Origin: Dermatophagoides farinae
Lineage: Eukaryota > Arthropoda > Arachnida > Sarcoptiformes > Pyroglyphidae
Length of the DNA stretch: 64,000 nt
Direction of reading: 5' to 3'
NCBI RefSeq assembly: GCF_024713945.1
Contig: NC_134684.1
Span: 3,851,001 to 3,915,000, forward strand
The translations under genes and the position numbers were made by a program. The notes under the pieces were generated by a model that ran no database searches, was not told the DNA's origin, and saw only the letters and a program-made list of their open reading frames with translations. The first letter of the stretch is position 1, and every line of letters begins with the position of its first letter. This document shows positions 57,494 through 64,000 of this stretch, piece after piece.

Positions 57494-57830
57494 ATGAAGG
57501 TAAGTGTTACTAATTGCAAAAAAAAAAATTTATTTCACTGATAATGGTGTGTAAAAAAAATAGACCAAACAATTGATATGTATGCTGGTCATCACCGGTT
57601 TATTGGTCAGTATATTTCTAGTATCAACAGCCGATGCTGATAAAATGCTATTAAAAGCATTAAAGCTGAAAAAATTATTTCTACTCAAATGGCTATTACT
57701 CAAAGATAAATTACCTGAATTTGAATTGGTATTCAAAAAGAAACCGACCATTTGTCTTGATTGTTATCATTATGTTAATGAACCTAAACATCATTATTAT
57801 CCACCACCGCCATCATATCCCAGATATTAA
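57494..57830 (+). CDS. Small cationic secreted peptide, family unknown
   Basis: Two exons (57,494-57,499, coding only Met-Lys; 57,564-57,830) give 90 residues. Signal peptide residues 1-27, ending at the small-residue site ADA. The mature 63 residues start with a Leu/Lys-rich amphipathic stretch (KALKLKKLFLLKWLLLK), then a two-cysteine CLDC motif, and end in a His/Tyr/Pro-rich tail (HHYYPPPPSYPRY). The tiny first exon with an intron inside the signal peptide is common in arthropod cuticle and secreted-peptide genes. The cationic helix suggests membrane-active or antimicrobial function, and the Tyr/Pro tail could instead suggest cuticle or silk; both are inference. A 27-base poly(A) run follows the stop, and AATAAA lies at 57,881-57,886. 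Confidence 0.75.
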
Positions 57831-58747
57831 TCAAAAAAAAAAAAAAAAAAAAAAAAAAAACAACCAACCAACCAATAACCAATAAAGAAAAAAAAAATAC
57901 AATACAACAAATCAATAAATCAATAATACTCAATTGTTCCAATGTGCACATATCAATTAATCATTGTATCATAGAATACCATCAACATTTATTCATATGT
58001 TTCAAATCCTAAAATACCCAATCAATAATGTTGCAATGTTTGACCATGACATCATCAATCATTATTGTCCATATAGCCATTTTGTCTTGTCATTACCGAA
58101 TTTAATATATAAAAAAAATCAAATGTGCTATGTGTATGAATAAAATTAAGTTATCTACAAATTTTCATTTCTGTTCTTGTTGATTTAAAAAATGAAAATG
58201 AAAATCCAATTATATAATCAACAGCAATAATAAATCGTCAATTATGGATGGATGGATGACCGGCCTTTTGTATCATCATAAACAACGACAAAGACAATAA
58301 TGGCCATTATGTTGAACATAATTAATCTTTCTGATGATTAACAAGATGTAAATGACGATGATGATGATGATGATGATGATAATGAAATTGATGTTAATGA
58401 TGACCTCATTGTTAAACTCTCATTATATTTGCATTTTGATTGAGTCACAAGTATTATGATGCAATATATGTAAAACACACACACACACACACGCACACAC
58501 ACACCTTTCAAGATGTTCTTAGGTTTGACCATATGGTTCGAAAAAAAAAAAAATTAATAAACAGCAATGACTACAGAACATTATTAAATGATTTCCAATA
58601 AGTTCAGGGCTGATGCCGCCAAAACCATTTATGCTAAACATAGACATTAAATTTACATTTTTTTCAATTTTAATTTCAATATAATAATGACATGATGAAA
58701 GAAAAAACGAATTGGATGGCATACAAACACATACACTCATCAAACAT
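57831..58747. other. Intergenic region
   Basis: Contains the 57,834-57,860 A-run, an AATAAA poly(A) signal at 57,881, ATG and CA repeats, and the 3' UTR of the minus-strand gene ending at 58,748. No further gene supported. Confidence 0.7.
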
Positions 58748-59094
58748 TTAGTTATATTTCAATTGTTTGAATTGATTATTTCCATTGTCAAGTACACGAC
58801 TTGGATCCTGTAAAATACGTCGTGCTTCAGCATGTGGTACACGAGCACTGGCTTGTACGGTCGATGTTTCCGAATATCGATTTCCATTTGCCGATGTCTA
58901 TAGAGAATTTTTTTGTGCCAAGAAAAAAATAAAAATTCTCATAAATAATGGGTTGTTAACTATCATCATCAACATTAACTTACGTATTGTCGTTCTCGTT
59001 CAAGAGTTACATCAACACGTGTTGTTCGTGGTTGATAATTACGACGACCACCACCACCACCACCGCCACCACTTCGGTAATTGTTAGAGCTCAT
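58748..59094 (-). CDS. Small Gly/Arg-rich protein, family unknown
   Basis: Two exons (59,094-58,984; 58,897-58,748) with a GT-AG intron of 86 bases give 86 residues. The N-terminus has an eight-glycine run then RRNYQPRTTRVDVTLERERQY. The second exon encodes a polar, non-repetitive segment with ASARVPHAEARRILQDP and ends QFKQLKYN. No signal peptide or membrane helix; basic overall. Glycine run plus arginines could bind RNA, but there is no known domain. The clean splice junction, phase 0 on both sides, and the complexity of exon 2 argue that it is real. Confidence 0.65.
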
Positions 59095-59402
59095 TTTTTT
59101 AATCAATAATAATCAACAAACAATCGAAAACAAAATCGAATCGAATGAAAGTATTAAGACAAGTGACGCTTTTTATAGCAAAAAAAAAAAAAAATGAAAA
59201 TCGACTCAATCGATGATTGATTTCTAAACTCAGAAACTAAAAAAAAAACTGATACGTCATCATTAGAAGCACTTGTTCCATGAGACTTACATATAGGATG
59301 TGACAATAATAATTAAATTATGAAAAAAAAAATTTTTCCTAAAAAACATGCATTTATTTCATTTCAATTTCAAATTTTTTTTAATTGTAAAATTTTTTCT
59401 AG

Positions 59403-61602
59403 TTAAGCTTTTTTCTGGTCACTTTCAGTGGCAAACATTTGTGTGGCCATTTGTTTGAGATCTATTTTTCTTATTTTACCTGTTGGTGTACGTGGAAAAT
59501 CATCAATAAAATGAATATGTTTTGGCACTTTGAAATGACTCATCTGAATAAACGAAAAAAAAAAATTCATTATAAACGTAGATTTTATTGTATAATCAAC
59601 CAGCAAGATACAAACTTTATTACGAAGATGATCCTTGAGCGATTTTTCTGTCCATTCATTTGTTTTGCCTGAACGCAATTTAATAAAGGCAACCATTTCT
59701 TCACCAAGTCGAGTATCGGCAATTCCTACCACCTTTAATATAAAAAATTAGCAGATTAACAAAACGAAAATCAGCATTGAAAAAAAAACTAAAATTGGAC
59801 ATTCACATGGACATCTTCTATGGATTCACCAGTCATTTGCATGATCAATTCTTCAACTTCTTTTGGGTATATATTTTCACCACCGCGAATAATCATCTCT
59901 TTGATACGACCACTAATGTGTAGATATCCTTCTTGATCCATCCATCCGACATCGCCAGTATGATACCAGAAATTATCATCTATAACCTCATCCGTTTTGT
60001 CTGGTTGGTTCATGTAACCTGGAAATGTGCCATGTGAACGAACAAGAACTTCGCCACGTTCACCTCGTCGTACAGTACGATTGGATTTAATATCGGTCAC
60101 TTTAACTTCGACATAAGGTATGGGCAATCCTACTGATTCAAATTTATGTGCTTCGCTATCATTGATTCTAGTACACGTAGCTACAGGTCCTATTTCGGTC
60201 GAACCATAAGGAATCTATGGGCATTACATTTATTGAAGTTGATTGACTATGCTTAAATGACTCACTAGAATATTTTGTAATGAAGGTATTGTCTGTCGAA
60301 TTTTGTGCAGTAAAACCGATGGACATGGTGCACCAGACATAACGCCACGTTTCAATGTAGTCAGATTGTATTGATGCAATGGTCGTTGTAATAAATCGGA
60401 CCACATGGTCGGTGTTCCGTACAGATAATCACAACCATATTTTTCAATAGATTGAATGGTAGTATCAGCATTAAATATGGGTCCTGGAAGGACTAATGTA
60501 CCATGCATGAAAACTGAAGCAACTGTACCGACTACACATCCAAATGCATGATACAATGGATTCGGAATGCATACTGTTGGTGGTTCATTCAAATCTTCGA
60601 ACAAGATGGGCGCGATAAATTGTCCATTCTGTATGATGTTAAAATGAGTGAGCATTGATCCTTTGGGAAGGCCAGTTGTACCCGATGTGAATTGTACATT
60701 GATTACATCATCAAATTGTGTGTCATTATTTTCATTAGATTCATGAGCGTCCTTTTCTGGAAACGATGATTGCATCAATTGTGAAAAACGACAAACATTC
60801 AATGGAACAGTCTCTCCATCGGTTTGATCGATGACAATCAAATTCTTTAATTGCGGTAATCTAGTGAAAAAAATTTATTGATTACTAATAATAACAGAAT
60901 AATGATAATCATAGTTACTCAACTGTTCGGAATGAACACGAGCTGAACCATGTTGAGCCGAGGCAAAAATACCCGGTGCAATATTTTCCATTACTTTGCC
61001 ATAATCAGAATATCGAAATTGTTGATTCATGATCATTGTTTCAATACCTATCAAACGGAATACATTAAGCAATTCTCGTTCTTTATAAGCAGGATTGATT
61101 GCCACCATTATGGCTCCCAATTTCGCCGTGGCGAATTGAATGAGTAACCATTCATAACAATTGACAGCCCATAATCCAACAACAGAACCACGACGACAGC
61201 CCAACGAACGTAATGCCTTGGCCAAACGATCTACCTGTATAATCAATCATCATTATTGGTATGTATGTATATGCAATTAACTAAACTTACATCAGCATCG
61301 AATTGACTATACGTTTTACTTATATTTTGATGAGCTACGATGAAACCAATTCGATCTGGATCGATGGCCACTGATCTTTTCAATAATTCACCAATTGTTA
61401 ATGGGCTGTATGTGGCAATCGGTGTTGGTGGACAACCATGTACATAGCTAAGATTTGAATCATTTAGATCCTGAACCATTGAAGCGATAAATCGACATGA
61501 TCGTAGCCCGAATGTATTAATTCGAGTATTGAATCGATTGGTCAACACACCGAACAAATAACAATGGCCATGATTGGCCGCACTAGTTATGAATTTCAAC
61601 AT
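59403..61602 (-). CDS. ACSF2: Acyl-CoA synthetase family member 2, mitochondrial
   Basis: Six exons (61,602-61,291; 61,234-60,919; 60,860-60,266; 60,214-59,807; 59,732-59,616; 59,543-59,403), about 629 residues (human 615). It activates medium-chain fatty acids: ATP + CoA + acid to acyl-CoA + AMP. An Arg-rich N-terminus without acidic residues (about 1-40) fits mitochondrial import. The AMP-binding P-loop TSGTTGLPKG, YGSTEIGP, the YHTGD motif, GRIKEMIIRGGENIYP and the C-terminal PRTPTGKIRKIDL lysine motif are all present. Oddity: with the only good donor (TTGA|GTAAC) and acceptor (ACTAG|A), exons 2 and 3 join one base out of frame; all other junctions are in phase. Divergent from the UGT gene with 192 bp between start codons. 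Confidence 0.93.
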
Positions 61603-61794
61603 GACATATAGACAGTAATGAAAAGCGACTGCCAGGCACTTCTTTTTGTATACAAATCGATTTTATTTGACTGATAAAGTAATCGCTAATCACCCAAATC
61701 ATCGTTGGTAATCAAATACATGTTGATAGCAAGATATACTCTGTTATAATGAGCTATGTTCAAAGTTCTTCATATTCATCAATAAATCATTTTT

Positions 61795-63210
61795 ATGATC
61801 AGAAGTGTAATAGTATCTTCTAAATACAGGCTCAAGATTTCTGAAATAATGGCAATCATAATGTTCATGGCAAATGATTTTGTTGGCCCACAAAATGCAT
61901 GTATTGGTCTGGCACAATCACTTAGTCAACGCGGTCATCGAGTGTATTTTTGTTTGCGGCGGGAATTTTTTGCCCGATTTATTTCCAATGGTTTTGATGA
62001 ACAAAATCTGCTGGAATTGACTGGTTCAACTGCCAAGAAAAAGGAAAGTCTCCGATTTCTAGTTGAAAAAATTCGTGAATTTGGTTTTGCAACTGGCATT
62101 TCTCCTTTAGAAAAGGTACGACAGATCAAACGGGTCAATTTGGTTAAATCAACATTCGAAGATCCACTTGGACAATTTGATGGACAACTCAGAGATTACC
62201 TACAACGAATCAATCCGGATTTGATCGTCTATGATGGTGAGGTGATTCCGCCAGCCATTCTTTATTGGCCAAACTGCCCCTGGATCTATCTCTTCTGTAG
62301 TAATCCAATCGGTTTATTCGACTCGGATCTATTGCCACCATTTTTGTCCGATTTCAATACAATTGATATCGATAATGAACCACCGTCATGTTGGCAAGAA
62401 TTTCGTTCAGTACTAGATGAATGTTATTACAATCTAGTACGCCAAACTCAATCCAGATTATGTCGACAATTGTCATATCCGGATCCCAATGATTTTGAAT
62501 GGATGAAAAAAAATCGATTTTTTATTCGTTCACCACATCTGAATCTCTATCAATATCCACAGGAATTAGATTATAATGATCGTATCTATATTCCAAATGA
62601 TCTTTATTGTCGAGTGGATTCATTCTCTCGTCATGAATATCTCGATACGAATCGAAAACAAGAATTGCTTGAGCAGATAAAACATCGTAATGGATCAGGA
62701 AAATTAATCTATCTTTCATTGGGTACAATGGGCGCCTGTAATCTAGAACTAATGGCTCGTTTGATCCGAATTCTATCCATGACAGAACATACGTACATCT
62801 TGTCGACAGGACCAGCTAATGGTGAATTGGAACTTGGCGCCAACATGTGGGCACAATCGTATCTACCACAGATCTGGATATTTGCTAATCTCAATGTTGA
62901 TTTAGCCATCATACACGGTGGTAATAATTCGCTTTGCGAAGCTTTCTCCTACGGTATACCTTGTCTGGTCATGCCATTATTCTATGATCAATTTCTCAAT
63001 GCCAGACGAGTACAGGAAAAACAGTTGGGTGCCCGAATCGATACATTTAATTTTGAAGATGTTGAACTTGTAAACTGCATAAATACATTGCTCGATGATG
63101 ATCAATTAAAGCAACGAGTTCAAAGTATTGGCCAAAGGATCCGAAAAGAGGATAGCAAATTAGCTTGCTGCAAACGTCTAGAAGAACTGAAGAACTCTAG
63201 ATATATATAG
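61795..63210 (+). CDS. UDP-glycosyltransferase, intronless mite type
   Basis: Uninterrupted frame of 471 residues. Transfers sugar from a UDP donor to small lipophilic substrates such as plant or xenobiotic compounds. The N-terminal GT-B domain has NDFVGPQNACIGLAQSLSQRGHRVYF; the C-terminal donor-binding domain has LIYLSLGTMG and IIHGGNN (373-379) with EAF..GIPCLVMPLFYDQ. Unlike animal ER UGTs it has no signal peptide and no C-terminal transmembrane anchor, so it is probably cytosolic. Mite UGTs of this type are reported as ancient acquisitions from bacteria; lack of introns fits. ATG at 61,849 (MAIIMFMAN) is an alternative start, and an acceptor-like ATACAG just before it leaves open a 5' exon. 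The stop codon lies inside the left arm of a 51-nt inverted repeat. Confidence 0.94.
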   Translation: MIRSVIVSSKYRLKISEIMAIIMFMANDFVGPQNACIGLAQSLSQRGHRVYFCLRREFFARFISNGFDEQNLLELTGSTAKKKESLRFLVEKIREFGFATGISPLEKVRQIKRVNLVKSTFEDPLGQFDGQLRDYLQRINPDLIVYDGEVIPPAILYWPNCPWIYLFCSNPIGLFDSDLLPPFLSDFNTIDIDNEPPSCWQEFRSVLDECYYNLVRQTQSRLCRQLSYPDPNDFEWMKKNRFFIRSPHLNLYQYPQELDYNDRIYIPNDLYCRVDSFSRHEYLDTNRKQELLEQIKHRNGSGKLIYLSLGTMGACNLELMARLIRILSMTEHTYILSTGPANGELELGANMWAQSYLPQIWIFANLNVDLAIIHGGNNSLCEAFSYGIPCLVMPLFYDQFLNARRVQEKQLGARIDTFNFEDVELVNCINTLLDDDQLKQRVQSIGQRIRKEDSKLACCKRLEELKNSRYI

Positions 63211-63319
63211 TATGTATGTATGTATGTAGGTGGGGGGTAGGGGGGCTGCTCTTAATATAAAAAAAAAGGAGCAGCCCCCCTACCCCCCACCTACATACAT
63301 ACATACATACTATATATAT
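63201..63319. repeat. 51-nt perfect inverted repeat (hairpin)
   Basis: Arms 63,201-63,251 and 63,269-63,319 are exact reverse complements around a 17-base A-rich loop. The left arm carries TATG repeats, then GGTGGGGGGTAGGGGGG and CTGCTC. The UGT stop codon (63,208-63,210) is in the left arm, so UGT mRNA would end in a very stable hairpin if transcription passes through. It could also be a foldback artefact. Confidence 0.95.
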
Positions 63320-63331
63320 ATATATATTATA

Positions 63332-63369
63332 TAACTAATATATATATATATATATATATATATTAGTTA
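63332..63369. repeat. 38-nt AT palindrome
   Basis: TAACTAATA and TATTAGTTA flank a (TA)10 core, giving a perfect palindrome 13 bases after the 51-nt hairpin. More (TA)n lies on both sides, filling the short space between the two convergent stop codons. Confidence 0.9.
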
Positions 63370-63405
63370 ATATATATATATATATATATATATTTTATTA
63401 AATAA

Positions 63406-63993
63406 TTATAATGGTTGAGTAAGATTATCATTTTTGATGGACAATTGGCTTGAGAGTGTTTCATCTGATTCCCCATTTTCAGGGTCTTCATTTGCATTCG
63501 AAACTGAATCGACAATTACTTGGTTGATGGATTTGTTTTGTCGAAATTCGCGTTCAAGCCATAGTTGATATAAACCGGCATTAAATAAGCGAGAATTGAT
63601 CTCATTAAATTGAGTGACCAATGGAAATGATGGTCGTAGCAACACTACATTTAACGTTTTCATTAATGAAGAAGAATATCCGGGTTTAGGAAGATATAGT
63701 CGATCTCTATCGAATACCATTTGCAGGTGTTTAAGCATATAGTACTGTTGTATAAACGCATATCTGATGCCACCATTTTCGATGCTTGAATTTAATACCA
63801 TTTCTGCTGCCCATAGTTGGTATTGAACAACTTGTAAATGTTTTTGGAGAATTAGGGCCAATGGCCGTTGGCTAGTTTGAATTTCGTTCATGGAAGCCGT
63901 GCCATTTTCAACCAATACAACTAATGATCCTCGATTGCATTGCTGGGCCAATTGGTATATCGTATCAATGGTGTCAACTCGAGATAAAGTCAT
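63406..63993 (-). CDS. Probable ionotropic receptor, C-terminal part (cut by window)
   Basis: 195 codons ending at TAA 63,406-63,408; the gene continues beyond the right edge, so the Met at 63,993 is probably internal. The segment resembles the S2 ligand-binding half of arthropod ionotropic receptors: TLSRVDTIDTIYQLAQQ near the start, and LLRPSFPLVTQFNEINSRLFNAGLYQLWLERE near the end (the FN..I.RL..AGLY..W signature). These receptors sense odour, taste, humidity or temperature. Oddity: after the W-containing helix a typical receptor has a fourth transmembrane helix; here only a polar 40-residue tail follows. It may use a splice to an unseen exon, or be a divergent or degenerate member. Confidence is moderate because the pore region is outside the window. 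Confidence 0.55.
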   Translation of the reverse strand: MTLSRVDTIDTIYQLAQQCNRGSLVVLVENGTASMNEIQTSQRPLALILQKHLQVVQYQLWAAEMVLNSSIENGGIRYAFIQQYYMLKHLQMVFDRDRLYLPKPGYSSSLMKTLNVVLLRPSFPLVTQFNEINSRLFNAGLYQLWLEREFRQNKSINQVIVDSVSNANEDPENGESDETLSSQLSIKNDNLTQPL

Positions 63994-64000
63994 TATAGAA

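Noticed and set aside
57834-57860. Retroposed poly(A) tail marking a processed gene copy
   Set aside because: The adjacent gene has an intron and a TATA box, so it is not a processed copy; similar A-runs are common in the window.
58560-58660. Minus-strand frame reading GFGGISPELIGNHLIM
   Set aside because: Lies in the 3' UTR of the Gly/Arg-rich gene with no splice site to join it; probably chance.

Overview
The window looks like nuclear DNA of an arthropod, most likely an astigmatid (dust-mite-like) mite. It is AT-rich and intron-bearing, with mostly short (50-75 bp) GT-AG introns. It is saturated with ATG/CAT trinucleotide repeats, CA/GT tracts and A/T homopolymers. It also carries an intronless UDP-glycosyltransferase of the kind known from mites. 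The species call is inference; nothing here proves it. There are no rRNA, tRNA, CRISPR or prokaryotic features.

Layout: positions 1-27,770 are a repeat-packed, gene-poor region, either a giant intron or intergenic. Its best signals are a TATA-Inr-DPE core promoter on the minus strand at 22,509-22,449 and a coding-like exon at 21,326-21,008 downstream of it. Together they could be the 5' end of a gene whose other exons lie to the left. From 27.7 kb genes become frequent. They are a small cysteine-containing secreted protein (27.8-28.6 kb, -), a ZSWIM5/6-type SWIM zinc-finger protein (29.7-36.3 kb, -) and a probable small secreted protein with its own TATA box (37.3 kb, +). A repeat-rich gap follows, with one orphan membrane-protein exon (42.2-42.4 kb, -). 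Then come ZFTRAF1/CYHR1 (43.6-45.5 kb, +), a membrane-anchored protein tyrosine phosphatase (46.4-48.5 kb, +) and an insulin-like peptide (49.9-50.7 kb, +).

The remainder is dense: haspin kinase (-), a type I membrane glycoprotein (+), a small coiled-coil protein (-), APEX2 DNA-repair nuclease (-), a small cationic secreted peptide (+), a Gly/Arg-rich small protein (-), ACSF2 acyl-CoA synthetase (-), a UGT (+), and the C-terminal part of a probable ionotropic receptor cut by the window edge (-). Several pairs are divergent (haspin/membrane protein, ACSF2/UGT) or convergent with almost touching stops (53,722/53,735).

The genes do not form one pathway; they are a normal mix of chromatin, repair, signalling and metabolic functions. 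The most unusual items are: the insulin-like precursor with an intact cysteine framework; a 51-nt perfect inverted repeat whose left arm contains the UGT stop codon, followed by a 38-nt AT palindrome; the full core promoter in the apparent desert; the orphan exon; and two reading-frame discontinuities (PTP and ACSF2) that are either sequence errors or real lesions. I did not find a clearly new multi-gene system.
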